Positions 16,505 to 24,858 of a stretch of 64,000 nt of DNA are shown here, in pieces; position 1 is the first letter of the stretch, and each line of letters starts with the position of its first letter. A program made the position numbers and the translations under genes. The notes under the pieces are model-generated. The model saw only the letters and a program-made list of their open reading frames with translations, searched no databases and was not told the DNA's origin. This stretch comes from Nocardioides sp. PD653-B2. Lineage in GTDB: Bacteria > Actinomycetota > Actinomycetes > Propionibacteriales > Nocardioidaceae. The stretch covers positions 62,001 to 126,000 of the forward strand of contig NZ_BDJE01000017.1 in NCBI RefSeq assembly GCF_002117935.1, written 5' to 3'.

Positions 16505-16969
16505 TCAATGGTTCGGCTCCTCTGGTGCGACGGTGCGGAGGAACTCCGCAGCAGCCTCACGTCGGCTCAGGTGATGACCGTGGTTCTCGTGGGCAACGGC
16601 CTGGATCCGCCGTTCGACCTCAGAGGGTGCTTCGTCCTCGACGTCGGCCACGTGCCAGGCGCATCGATAGGCCAACGAGTGCAGTGGAAGCCCAACTCCA
16701 TGGCCTCCCAAAGGCTGAACTCGCCTCCCAGATGAGGCTCGATGCTGAGCGTTGGTGCCGCCCTGGTGCCGCCCTGGTGGCGTCGAGGGGCGTCCCGTCG
16801 GGTTCGGTCGACACACTCAGGATCACGGACATGTCTCCGACCGTCTCCCTGCGCCAGTGATGAACGGCGACAGGGGTCTGCTGGTGATCGATGTCGTGCC
16901 CGCCGTCGGCCTCTGCCAGTCGGCACCACTCGGGCAGGCGATCGCGAGCGGGGCAGTGGTGGTGCTCAT
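16505..16969 (-). pseudogene. Decayed CPxWC-type (DUF6907-like) gene with three frameshifts
   Basis: AGGAGG at 7-nt spacing precedes ATG 16969 (MSTTTAPLAIACP). One base appears lost just after ACP: restoring a G gives the CPEWC motif and the frame EWCRLAEADGGHDIDHQQ... running into MSVILSVSTEPDGTPLDATR. There an 11-bp tandem duplication (GGGCGGCACCA twice) shifts the frame. Removing one copy continues as APTLSIEPHLGGEFSLWEAM. A third, 2-nt shift near GFH joins to HSLAYRCAWHVADVEDE and the end at TVAPEEPNH. DUF6907-type proteins occur on actinobacterial mobile elements. Function unknown. Confidence 0.6.
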
Positions 16970-17112
16970 GCTCGGACCTCCTGGCACGAGCCTGGCGGAC
17001 GACGTTCGTGTGTGTCGCTCAGGCGAATGTGCGGTGCTCATACGGGGTCTCCCGGTCCCGGAGCCTCCGCCGTCCATTGGACACATATTGGACACGCGCC
17101 CTGAATGCAGAA

Positions 17113-17146
17113 GGCCCCTGATCTGCGATTCCGCAGGTCAGGGGCC
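17113..17146. terminator. Strong stem-loop just outside the left attachment site
   Basis: GGCCCCTGATCTGCG (17113-17127) pairs with CGCAGGTCAGGGGCC (17132-17146), with one G-T pair and a 4-nt ATTC loop. It lies 9 bp outside the att repeat. It could be the transcription terminator once located behind the tRNA gene, or the end of an older neighbouring element. 16970-17356 contains no gene. Confidence 0.6.
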
Positions 17147-17154
17147 ATGTCTTG

Positions 17155-17178
17155 CTGGTGGGCGATACTGGGTTTGAA
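17155..17178. repeat. Left attachment site (24-bp copy of tRNA-Val 3' end)
   Basis: Identical over 24 bp to 42482-42505, starting CTGGTGGGCGATACTGGG. Only this 3' fragment of the tRNA is present here, so the functional tRNA gene is kept at the other end. A partial 12-bp copy, GGCGATACTGGG, also occurs at 17335-17346, just before the integrase start. Confidence 0.88.
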
Positions 17179-17356
17179 TTGTTGAGAGACGGGTCTTCGC
17201 GGCTCTCGCTCCTGACGCCTGATCTAGCGTAAACTCGCAGGTCAGAGGCGGTTTTCGAGGTCTGACAGACGTGGTCAGACGAGGTCGTATTTGGACGTCT
17301 ATATTCCCCGAGATCCCCCTCTTGTTCCCCGAAAGGCGATACTGGGAGGACACAAG

Positions 17357-18514
17357 ATGTCTCGGGCGAAGGTGCGCACCCGGCGAGGTTTCGGGCGCAT
17401 CGAGAGGCGTGACAACGGCCGCTACCGGGCGGCCTACACGGGTCCCGACGGGCGCCTCTATCGAGCACCGGTGACCTTCGACGCGAAGGACGACGCGGTC
17501 GCCTGGCTGTCTGCCCGGCGGGCCGAGATCCAGATGGAGGTCTGGGCTCCGGAGGTCGCCGCGCGGGGCGCTCGGCGGCGGGAGGTGCCGACGTTTCGCG
17601 CCTACGCCGATCTGTGGCTGGAGACTCGCAAGACCAAGGGCCGCGAGCTGAGACCGACGACCCGCCGGCAGTACCGGATGCTTCTGGACAAGTTCATCCT
17701 GCCGACCTTCGGCGACGAGCGGATCGACCGGATCTCGAATGCGGACGTCAACGCTTGGTACGACGCCCTCGCGCCCGGCCGCGAGACCATCCGAGCCCAG
17801 TCCTACAGCCTGCTGCGCACCATCTTCGCCAGCGCGGCCTCGGAGCGGCCGCACCCGTGGATCCCCTACAACCCGGCGCATATCCGCGGTGCCGGGAGCA
17901 CCAAACGCGCCCACCAGGTGCAGCCGGCGAGTCTGGACGAGCTGCGGATCATCGTCGAGGCGCTTCCTGACCGCTACAAGCTGATGGCGCTGCTGGCGGC
18001 TTGGTGCGCGATGCGGTTCGGCGAGCTGGCCGAGCTGCGCCGCGGCGACATCGACCTGCGGACCAGCCGCGTGAAGATCCGCCGAGGAGTGGTGCGGGTC
18101 GACGGTGAGTTCATCGTCGGGCCGCCGAAGAGTGACGCGGGGAGCCGCGACGTGGCGATCCCGCCGCACCTGGTGCCCCTGGTCAAGGACCATCTGAAGA
18201 AGTTCACGGCTCCCGGCAGGGACGCGTTGCTCTTCCCTGCGTCTGCGGACGAGAACCTGCACATGGCGCCCTCGACGCTCTACAAGGTCTACTACCCGGC
18301 TCGGAAGGCCGCCCGCCGCGAGGACCTCCGCTGGCACGACCTCCGCCACACCGGCGCTGTGCTGGCCGCGCAGACCGGCGCGACGCTCGCTGAGCTGATG
18401 GGTCGGCTCGGTCACTCGACGCCAGGGGCGGCCATGCGCTACCAGCACGCGGCTGCGGATCGTGACGCCGAGATCGCCAAGAGGCTCTCTGAACTCGCCA
18501 GATCGAAGACATGA
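17357..18514 (+). CDS. int: Tyrosine recombinase/integrase
   Basis: 385 aa. It has an N-terminal arm-binding region (RGFGRIERRDNGRYRAAY), a core-binding SAM-like domain (~75-165, FRAYADLWLETRKTKGRELRP), and a catalytic domain with the R-H-R-Y set: Arg in WCAMRFGELAELRRGDID, HDLRHTGAVLA (His and Arg), LGHSTPGAAMRYQHA with the nucleophile Tyr. The frame opens at 17291, but ATG 17357 is preceded by GGGAGG at suitable spacing and gives the normal MSRAKVR N-terminus. It sits just inside the left att site, with xis at the opposite end, so the two genes would be adjacent across attP in the circular form. Confidence 0.95.
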   Translation: MSRAKVRTRRGFGRIERRDNGRYRAAYTGPDGRLYRAPVTFDAKDDAVAWLSARRAEIQMEVWAPEVAARGARRREVPTFRAYADLWLETRKTKGRELRPTTRRQYRMLLDKFILPTFGDERIDRISNADVNAWYDALAPGRETIRAQSYSLLRTIFASAASERPHPWIPYNPAHIRGAGSTKRAHQVQPASLDELRIIVEALPDRYKLMALLAAWCAMRFGELAELRRGDIDLRTSRVKIRRGVVRVDGEFIVGPPKSDAGSRDVAIPPHLVPLVKDHLKKFTAPGRDALLFPASADENLHMAPSTLYKVYYPARKAARREDLRWHDLRHTGAVLAAQTGATLAELMGRLGHSTPGAAMRYQHAAADRDAEIAKRLSELARSKT

Positions 18515-18543
18515 GTGTCGGTGCGTCTTCGTACTCTTCAGAC

Positions 18544-19254
18544 ATGACGACGGTTTCAGACGACGATATCCGCCACCTGCCGTTGCCTGACCTCGCTCTG
18601 CGCCTCTTGGGTTCGCTCAGCCGCGAGCAGGCCAACTTCAACAACCTGATTCAAGGCTTCAAGCAGCGAGGCGGGTACGGCTCGCCGCAGCCTGGGGACC
18701 TGGACGGGCTATTGGCACGGCTCGCGGACGCGTGGGCCTGGCTCCAGGCACACGGGCTGATCGGACCGTCGGCGCAGAACCCGACCGGGGACTGGCGGCG
18801 TATTACGGCGATGGGCCAGGAGGTCGTCGATGATCCGAACGCCGTCGAGAAGGTGTGGGCAGCGGAGCGCCTCGCCGGCGACCTACACCCCGCGTTGTCC
18901 TCAGCCCGCTCCAACTTCGCCTTGGGTGACTACGAGACGGCGTCGTTCGCTGCGATGAAGTCCGTCGAAGTCGAGGTGCGCCGCGTGGCGAAGTTGCCGA
19001 ACGAGTTGCTAGGTGTCCCCCTCATGAGGAAGGCGTTTAGCCCCAAGGACGGCATTCTCCGCGATCCCGAGGCGGAGGGTGGTGAGCAGCAGGCTACGGC
19101 TGACCTGTTTGCCGGGGCGATCGGCGCCTATAAGAACCCGGCGAGCCATCGCACGGTCAACTTCGACGACCCGACTGAGGCTGCTGAGGTCATCCAGTTG
19201 GCCGACCTTCTCCTCCGGATTGTCCAGCGCGCTGAAGCGCGGTTGGCGCAGTAG
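18544..19254 (+). CDS. TIGR02391 family protein
   Basis: 236 aa. The N-terminal part is helical (LPDLALRLLGSLSREQANFNN). The C-terminal domain has the family signature ending GAIGAYKNPASHRTV, followed by a long terminal helix. Family members sit on islands and near restriction or abortive-infection genes. The molecular role is unknown, although the NPxSH motif resembles Abi-C/HEPN-like proteins. ATG 18544 is favoured because TACTCT ends 6 nt upstream. An alternative ATG (18511) overlaps the integrase stop. Confidence 0.8.
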   Translation: MTTVSDDDIRHLPLPDLALRLLGSLSREQANFNNLIQGFKQRGGYGSPQPGDLDGLLARLADAWAWLQAHGLIGPSAQNPTGDWRRITAMGQEVVDDPNAVEKVWAAERLAGDLHPALSSARSNFALGDYETASFAAMKSVEVEVRRVAKLPNELLGVPLMRKAFSPKDGILRDPEAEGGEQQATADLFAGAIGAYKNPASHRTVNFDDPTEAAEVIQLADLLLRIVQRAEARLAQ

Positions 19255-19324
19255 CGGGCCTCGCCCTCCGGTATGTTCGGTGTTCGGTATTGACCGAACA
19301 CCGAATGCCTGACACTCTGGACCC

Positions 19325-20317
19325 GTGGATACCGAGGAGCTCGTCATCGACGCTTTCCGGCAGTTGGGGATTGAAGCCCGACTGCTCGTCGGCGCGCCCG
19401 CGGGCGGGGATCTCGCGCTGGGCCTGACGGGCTTCAACGCGCAGTTGGCGCTGAAGCGTCGGTCTCTCGTCACCGACGCGACCGTGAGCCAGCTCCTCGA
19501 AGAGGTTGACGGCGGCACACTGTTGGTCGTGGCGGACCGGGTGACTGAGTCGGCCCGCAATCTGCTGACTTCTCACCACGCTGGCTACCTCGATCTCCGT
19601 GGCCGCCTAGCGTTGCGCACGGGACACATCCTCATTGACGCCGAAGTCGAACCGATCAAGGAGCGCGCCGAGCGAGTCGATGCCCTCAGCGGCAAGGCTG
19701 GCCTGGAAGTCGCGGTGGCGTTGCTCCTGGAGCCCGAGAAGGGTGCATCGGTTCGGGAGCTCGCCCGAGCGCTCGGCCGGTCAGCCAGCACGGTCTCCGA
19801 GGTGTTGAAGGCGCTGCGTCGGCAAGGACTTGTCGACGAGAGCAACCGAGTCATCGGAACCGACCTCTTCTGGCAAGTTGCGGATCGATGGTCGACACCT
19901 CAGACCTACGTCGCGCAACTGCCTGACCCTCGCGACCCGAGCGCGAAGGCGTTGGGTCTGGGCCTGGACGACGAGGTCGGCTGGTCGACGGTCGGGTCGG
20001 TGCCGGCATCCGTGTACGGCGCGCCCGTGGTGGCGCGGGAGGACCAGGTGGTCGAGTTCTACGTCCCCGACGCGGCGACTGTTCGTCGGGCGGTGACGCT
20101 CCTCGGCGCCGCCCCCACAGCTGCGTCGGCAAAGGCATCGATTCGCGTGGCGCCGGTCCCCGCCGTCCTATCGCATCGCGAGACGCCGAAGGTGCGGGGA
20201 ATCAAGTGGCCAGTGGCTCACCCGCTGTTCGTGGCGCTTGATCTGGCGCAGGACCAGGGGCGTGGACGCGAGATCCTCGACGCCTGGACGCCGACGGAGG
20301 GCACTCGTGTCTGGTAG
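19325..20317 (+). CDS. HTH regulator, AbiEi-like antitoxin
   Basis: 330 aa. The N-terminal ~120 residues form a restriction-fold-like region (GTLLVVADRVTESARNLL, YLDLRGRLALRTGHILID). A winged HTH is at ~130-180 (ASVRELARALGRSASTVSEV, LKALRRQGLVDE). A C-terminal domain follows. Its end overlaps the start of a nucleotidyltransferase gene by 11 bp, the AbiE-type (type IV) toxin-antitoxin arrangement in which AbiEi represses the operon and antagonises AbiEii. GTG start shortly after a strong palindromic TTCGGTGTTCGGTATTGACCG region at 19276-19296. Confidence 0.7.
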   Translation: MDTEELVIDAFRQLGIEARLLVGAPAGGDLALGLTGFNAQLALKRRSLVTDATVSQLLEEVDGGTLLVVADRVTESARNLLTSHHAGYLDLRGRLALRTGHILIDAEVEPIKERAERVDALSGKAGLEVAVALLLEPEKGASVRELARALGRSASTVSEVLKALRRQGLVDESNRVIGTDLFWQVADRWSTPQTYVAQLPDPRDPSAKALGLGLDDEVGWSTVGSVPASVYGAPVVAREDQVVEFYVPDAATVRRAVTLLGAAPTAASAKASIRVAPVPAVLSHRETPKVRGIKWPVAHPLFVALDLAQDQGRGREILDAWTPTEGTRVW

Positions 20318-21045
20318 GCGAGTCTCGTTCGTCGGTGATGCCATGACGGCTGTGGTCCAAGCGATCGACGAGGTTCACACGCTGATCGGCGCACCTCCGG
20401 TCGTCGTCGGCGGTGTCGCGGTGATGTGTCGGCTCTCTACGCCGTACCGGGCGACCACGGACCTCGACGTCGTCGCCGGCGCCGCAGTTGCAGATCCTTC
20501 GTGCTGCGGCAGGGGCCACGCCGGTCGAACCAGCAGCCGTGCTGTTGCCGACGCCCTTCGGTGACGTCAAGATCGACGTTCTCGAAGTCCGGCAGATCGA
20601 ACTGGACGAGCCAAGTGACGATCCCGGCGATCGTCTGCATGCGTCGGCACACGCGTGGGCGAACGACATCGCCACGGACGTCATGATCGAGGTTGTGCGT
20701 CTCAACGGCGATCCCGTCGAGGTGACCACGAAGGTTGCCGAGCCCGGTCCTCTGATCGCTATGAAGATCCAGGCGGTGATGAACCGCTCGGTCGACAAGC
20801 AGGGCACGGACCTGCGCGACATCGTGCGGCTCGCGCTCGACCCTGAATCTCGCCCGGCCGCGATGAGCCAGATCGGCACAGTTGACGGTGCCCTCGCGCG
20901 TGACATCGCGATCCACGTCGACCTCTGGCTGGTCCGCAGGAAGGACCAAGCTCTGCGCTGGATCCGAGGCACCGGCGATCAGGACGTCACGATGGACGAC
21001 CTCGACCTGGTCGCCGAGCTGCTTCTCGCGGCATGCGAGCGATAG
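20307..21045 (+). pseudogene. AbiEii-like nucleotidyltransferase toxin, frameshifted
   Basis: GTG 20307 opens inside the upstream antitoxin gene. The first 56 codons contain the nucleotidyltransferase signature VVVGGVAVMCRLSTPYRATT followed by DLDVV, with both acidic metal ligands. The frame then shifts near 20475, and the rest of the protein continues one frame over as APQLQILRAAAGATPVEP... GDVKIDVLEV ... LIAMKIQAVMNRSVDKQGTD to a stop at 21045. A net loss or gain of one or two bases would restore ~245 aa. As written, the toxin is inactive. Confidence 0.65.
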
Positions 21046-21057
21046 GTAGCTGTCAGT

Positions 21058-21726
21058 TCACTGGAAGGCCGACGGCGTCACCTTGTCGACTGGCTCGCCG
21101 ACGAGGTCTGCCCAGGCCTGCATCGTGCCCGAGAGTGCGATCGCTGCGCCTGACTGGACGGCGTGGCTGCCCTGCTTGGTGATGAGCGCCTCCAGTGCGC
21201 TGTGGGCTCGTCCGCGCCGGGCGAGGTCGAGGATGTCGCGGGCCGCGCGCTCGCCGTACCAGTGGCCCTGGGGGAGCCGGGCCTTCGCGCCGATGCCTGC
21301 TGGGGCGTCGGGATGATTGCCGGTCAGGATGGTGTCGAGCAGGTCGAGGGCAACGCCGATGGTGCCGGCGACGGTGGCCTGCGACCCGTCGGGCGACTCG
21401 GGTACGGCGGTCGCGAGGATGGCTCCGGCGAGGTCGGACTGGTCGTCGGCGATCGCCTCGACGAACAGCCGCAGCGTTGTGAGCGCGAGCGATCGTGCTT
21501 CTCCGACGGGCGTGAACAGCTCCATGTTGCGACGCTCGACGGCTCGGTCGAGGGCCGCCTGCAGAGTCTCCATGTCCGGGATGCTGTCCGGAGCGTCGAG
21601 ATCAATGCCGTCCGCGGCGAGGATCGGGGCGAACTCGCGCATCAGGTCGTCTGCCATGCCGGGCGTGTGCACGATCTCGGGACCGCTCCACGGCGGCTCG
21701 GGGGAGGGGCGGCGAGGGTCGACCAT
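21058..21726 (-). CDS. Hypothetical protein (222 aa)
   Basis: Begins MVDPRRPSPEPPWSGPEIVH. Helical throughout, e.g. SIPDMETLQAALDRAVERRN and ARDILDLARRGRAHSALEAL. No catalytic motif seen. The frame stays open further upstream but the N-terminal composition deteriorates, so ATG 21726 is chosen (MADDLMREF at ~30 is an alternative). It is divergent from the TIR cassette, with 140 bp between starts, and could be a regulator or immunity partner of that cassette, or unrelated. Confidence 0.6.
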   Translation of the reverse strand: MVDPRRPSPEPPWSGPEIVHTPGMADDLMREFAPILAADGIDLDAPDSIPDMETLQAALDRAVERRNMELFTPVGEARSLALTTLRLFVEAIADDQSDLAGAILATAVPESPDGSQATVAGTIGVALDLLDTILTGNHPDAPAGIGAKARLPQGHWYGERAARDILDLARRGRAHSALEALITKQGSHAVQSGAAIALSGTMQAWADLVGEPVDKVTPSAFQ

Positions 21727-21866
21727 GCTGACATCTTCACAGGTGGCGTAGGACGCGGGTTCGGAGGCTCGGACCGCGCTATACCGTCCCGCCCGGGGGT
21801 TGGCGCCGCTAGATTGCTGGTAGCAGTTGTCGGCATTGGCGCCGCCAGCAGACGGGAGCGGACTCG

Positions 21867-22463
21867 GTGACGACGAAGCAAGACATGCTCCGGCTCCAGA
21901 AGGTTGCGGAGTCGGCGGCGGCCCGAAAAGTCGACGCCACAAGGCACAAGTGCTTTGTGTCGTATCACGTCGATGACATGTCCGAGGTCGAGACGTTCAT
22001 CGACGACTTCGGTTCAGAGTTCATCGCGCGGTCGGTGGGCGTGACGGTTGAGGACGATTTCGTCGACAGTGATGACGAGGACTACATCAAGCGCCGCATC
22101 CGCGAGGAGTATCTGACGGACTCCACCGTGACCATCGTCCTCCTCGGAAAGTGCACCTGGTCGAGGAAGTTCGTCGACTGGGAGATTTCCTCCTCCCTGC
22201 GAAACGACACGGCCAACAAGCGCAGCGGCCTGCTTGTCTATCCGCTTCCGTCGATGAACAACTCGGCGACGCTTCCCGATCGGGTAAAGGACAACTGGGT
22301 GAAGGATGATGTAGCGGCTTCGTATGCGCGCTACTTGACCTACCCCACGTCTGCGTCGGTCGTTCGGTCGAGCATCGAGAGCTGTTTCAACGATCGGACC
22401 TCGAAGGGTGACCTCGTCGACAACAGTCGGGCACTCAAGAAGGCGAACTCCACCTGCTCGTGA
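21867..22463 (+). CDS. TIR-like (MTH538/ThsB-type) protein 1
   Basis: 198 aa. A helix precedes the Rossmann-like TIR core (~28-135): KCFVSYHVDDMSEVETFIDD, then VGVTVEDDFVDSDDEDYIKR, TVTIVLLGKCTWSRKFVDWEI. The Glu of DWEI occupies the position of the catalytic glutamate of TIR NADases. This subclass includes ThsB of Thoeris, which makes a cyclic ADP-ribose-like signal after phage sensing. Starts GTG. First of four same-strand genes, with 40 bp to the next. Frame intact. Confidence 0.75.
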   Translation: MTTKQDMLRLQKVAESAAARKVDATRHKCFVSYHVDDMSEVETFIDDFGSEFIARSVGVTVEDDFVDSDDEDYIKRRIREEYLTDSTVTIVLLGKCTWSRKFVDWEISSSLRNDTANKRSGLLVYPLPSMNNSATLPDRVKDNWVKDDVAASYARYLTYPTSASVVRSSIESCFNDRTSKGDLVDNSRALKKANSTCS

Positions 22464-22503
22464 GCCTATCGGCTCGGGATGCTGGCAGACGTTGGGAGCG
22501 CAA

Positions 22504-23652
22504 GTGACGGTGACTTACCAGGTTCAGGTGTTGCACGTCGATCGCCCGAACTGGCTCGCCGAACTTCGCCAAGCGGTTGCTGTCGAGCTCAGCGATCTCG
22601 GCGTGCACAAGTCGCTCTCGGTGAACGTCACTGAAGACCTGCTGCCTGGCGACGCGCCGGCCGTGGCCGTAGTACTCGTCGGGCCAACAGCGAAGGACAG
22701 CGGCGTTCTGGCCAGCGGAGTTCGAAGAGCGCGTGAGGATGGGCTTGTAATCCTTCCGGTCGTCGACGACTTGGCAACGTTCCATGCGCAGGTGCCTGAG
22801 TCACTGTCCCAATTCAATGGTTTCGAGTGGTCCGGCCAGGAACCCGAGCGCAGGCTCGCGCGCGTCGTGCTTGAGCAGCTCGACATCGAGGAGCGCGACC
22901 GGCGCGTGTTCATCAGCCACAAGAGAAGCGATGGTCTGGCTGCCGCTGAGCAGCTCCACGATGAGCTCACGCATGTTCGCTTCAGCCCATTCATTGACCG
23001 CTTCGGAGTACCACCGGGTGGAGACGTCCAAGGCCGCATTGCTGACGCGCTCGAGCGATTTGCGTTCCTGCTCCTGCTCGAGACGCCCGAGGCCCACCTC
23101 TCGGACTGGGTGTTCGACGAAGTTGACTACGCTCTCGCTCATGCGATGGGTCTCCTGATCCTCCAGTGGCCCGGAGAGCCGACTCCGATACCCGGGAGCG
23201 TCGGAATCCCGCGGCTGAAGCTAGACCCCACCGATATTCAGAGCAACGCGCACAACTATGACGTTCTCACGCCAGATGCCGTGGATCGGATCATTCGCGA
23301 GGTCGAGGCGGCCCACGCCCACGGAATCGTTAGGCGGCGCCGCATGCTCCTGCGGAGTGTCCAGGAGGCAGCCGAGGGTCGCGGTGCGACTTGTACCGCG
23401 CTCAAGGACTGGACTTTGGAGATCAGCGGTCCTCGGGGGCGGGCGATCGTCGCGGTATCGCCGCGCCTGCCTGAGTCTGAGGACTTGCACCGGCTCGATG
23501 ACACTCGAGATCGAATCGACCCGTACGCGGATGCGGTCTTGGTGCACGCTGCTCGACGTCTTGACGAACCCAGACGGCGGCACCTTGAGTGGGTTAAGGG
23601 AGAGCGCAGACTGGAGTTGCTTCCAGAGAATGCGATCGGGGGTGAGTGGTGA
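22504..23652 (+). CDS. TIR-domain protein with a TIR-like N-terminal half
   Basis: 382 aa. Residues ~135-250 are a canonical TIR domain: RRVFISHKRSDGLAAAEQLH, then FSPFIDRFGVPPGGDVQGRI, and LSDWVFDEVDYALAHAMGL with the candidate catalytic Glu in FDEVD. The N-terminal ~125 residues (VAVVLVGPTAKDSGVLASG, LVILPVVDD) look like a degenerate second TIR-type fold. The C-terminal ~100 residues are unassigned. GTG 22504 with GGGAG 5 nt upstream. The stop overlaps the next gene's start, indicating coupling. Confidence 0.75.
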   Translation: MTVTYQVQVLHVDRPNWLAELRQAVAVELSDLGVHKSLSVNVTEDLLPGDAPAVAVVLVGPTAKDSGVLASGVRRAREDGLVILPVVDDLATFHAQVPESLSQFNGFEWSGQEPERRLARVVLEQLDIEERDRRVFISHKRSDGLAAAEQLHDELTHVRFSPFIDRFGVPPGGDVQGRIADALERFAFLLLLETPEAHLSDWVFDEVDYALAHAMGLLILQWPGEPTPIPGSVGIPRLKLDPTDIQSNAHNYDVLTPDAVDRIIREVEAAHAHGIVRRRRMLLRSVQEAAEGRGATCTALKDWTLEISGPRGRAIVAVSPRLPESEDLHRLDDTRDRIDPYADAVLVHAARRLDEPRRRHLEWVKGERRLELLPENAIGGEW

Positions 23653-24299
23653 TCCAGCAGGCAGAGCAGGGTCCGTTGGAAGGCAGGTCGGTCTTCGTCT
23701 CTGCGAGCATTCCGGACCCCAACCGGTGGGATGGCGACTTCGATGCACTTGAGATCACCGATGCCGTCGTCGCCGTGGCTCGCGCCGTTCTGGAGCAAGG
23801 TGGGCGACTGGTTACAGCTGCCCACCCGACTATTGCGCCTCTGCTCCTCTATGTCGCAGCTGAGCAGGCGACGGCGAATGTGGCTCGTGTGGTGATCTAC
23901 CAATCCGCAGTATTCGACCCGATCCTGCCGGAAGCGACCCTGCGGTTTGAGGCCGACGGCGTCGGCTCGGTCATTCGCACTGCTGCGGTCGGAGACGAGC
24001 CGCCGGACCCGACACGTGCGCCGCAGAGCCTTGCACTGATGCGACGTCAGATGCTGACCGATGAAGCTCCTATCGCTGCAGTCTTCGTCGGCGGCATGGC
24101 TGGCATACCCGATGAGCACCAGCTTTTTGAAGACCTTCGTGAGAGTGCTCCGACCTACGCACTTGGGCACCCGGGCGGCGCCGCAAGGACCCTAGTTGGG
24201 TCGTCACCGGAAGAGCTACGTGAAGAACTGGCAGATGGCGACATCTATCCAGCGGTGGCTCGGCGAATTCTCGACGACCTCGTTGGTCGGCTGGCTTAG
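23646..24299 (+). CDS. Stand-alone SLOG-domain protein (cluster 3 type)
   Basis: 217 aa formed by one Rossmann-like SLOG domain: SVFVSASIPDPNRWDGDF, EITDAVVAVARAVLEQGGRL, TAAHPTIAPLLLYVA, VVIYQSAVF and AAVFVGGMAGIPDEHQLFED. SLOG domains bind nucleotide-derived ligands, and in Thoeris ThsA a SLOG domain senses the TIR-made signal. Here no SIR2 or other effector is fused. Starts GTG, overlapping the upstream stop by 7 nt (GTG 23649 also possible). Confidence 0.75.
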   Translation: MVIQQAEQGPLEGRSVFVSASIPDPNRWDGDFDALEITDAVVAVARAVLEQGGRLVTAAHPTIAPLLLYVAAEQATANVARVVIYQSAVFDPILPEATLRFEADGVGSVIRTAAVGDEPPDPTRAPQSLALMRRQMLTDEAPIAAVFVGGMAGIPDEHQLFEDLRESAPTYALGHPGGAARTLVGSSPEELREELADGDIYPAVARRILDDLVGRLA

Positions 24300-24330
24300 C
24301 AGCAGAAACCCGCGGACAGGAGAACGAACG

Positions 24331-24827
24331 ATGGCTCGGAACGTCTTCTACAGCTTTCACTACAAGCCCGACAACTGGAGGGCGTCGCAGGTCCGCAATG
24401 CGGGGGTTCTCGAGGGGAACCGGCCGTGCTCGGACAACGACTGGGAGTCGGTGACGAAGGGCGGCGACGCCGCTATCAAGAAGTGGATCGATGGTCAGAT
24501 GTCGGGGCGCAGCTGCGGCGTCGTACTCATCGGGTCGGGCACTGCCGGCCGCAAGTGGATCAATTACGAGATCGAGAAGGCGTGGAACGACGGTAAAGGG
24601 GTAGTAGGCGTCTACGTACATCGCCTTCTGGATTCGAGCAAGACGCAGACGACCAAGGGCGCCAATCCTTCGACTCGTTCACGCTCGGCGGGGGCACGAA
24701 GAAGTTGTCCTCGGTCGTGAAGGCGTATGACCCGCCCTTCTCGGCAAGCACCTCCGTGTACGACCACATCAAGTCGAACCTGGCTGATTGGGTCGAGGAG
24801 GCAATTCGTATTCGGAGCGCTCAGTAG
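24331..24827 (+). pseudogene. TIR-like (MTH538/ThsB-type) protein 2, frameshifted C-terminus
   Basis: AGGAG at 8-nt spacing precedes ATG 24331 (MARNVFYSFHYKPDNWRAS). The core motifs are present: NDWESVTKGGDAAIKKWID, SCGVVLIGSGTAGRKWINYE with the candidate catalytic Glu, and VVGVYVHRL. After KGANP at ~24669 one base appears missing. Restoring it continues as FDSFTLGGGTKKLSSVVKAY to DWVEEAIRIRSAQ and a stop at 24827. As written the protein ends at 24720 with an unrelated Arg/Ser-rich tail (129 aa). The domain core may still fold. Confidence 0.65.
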
Positions 24828-24858
24828 AAGGCTGTGCGGGGGACCCGGCGAAGGCCAC

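Noticed and set aside
16752-17177. Plus-strand 141-codon ORF across the pseudogene and att site
   Set aside because: Runs through the hairpin and attachment site and lacks a ribosome binding site. The minus strand carries the decayed CPxWC gene.
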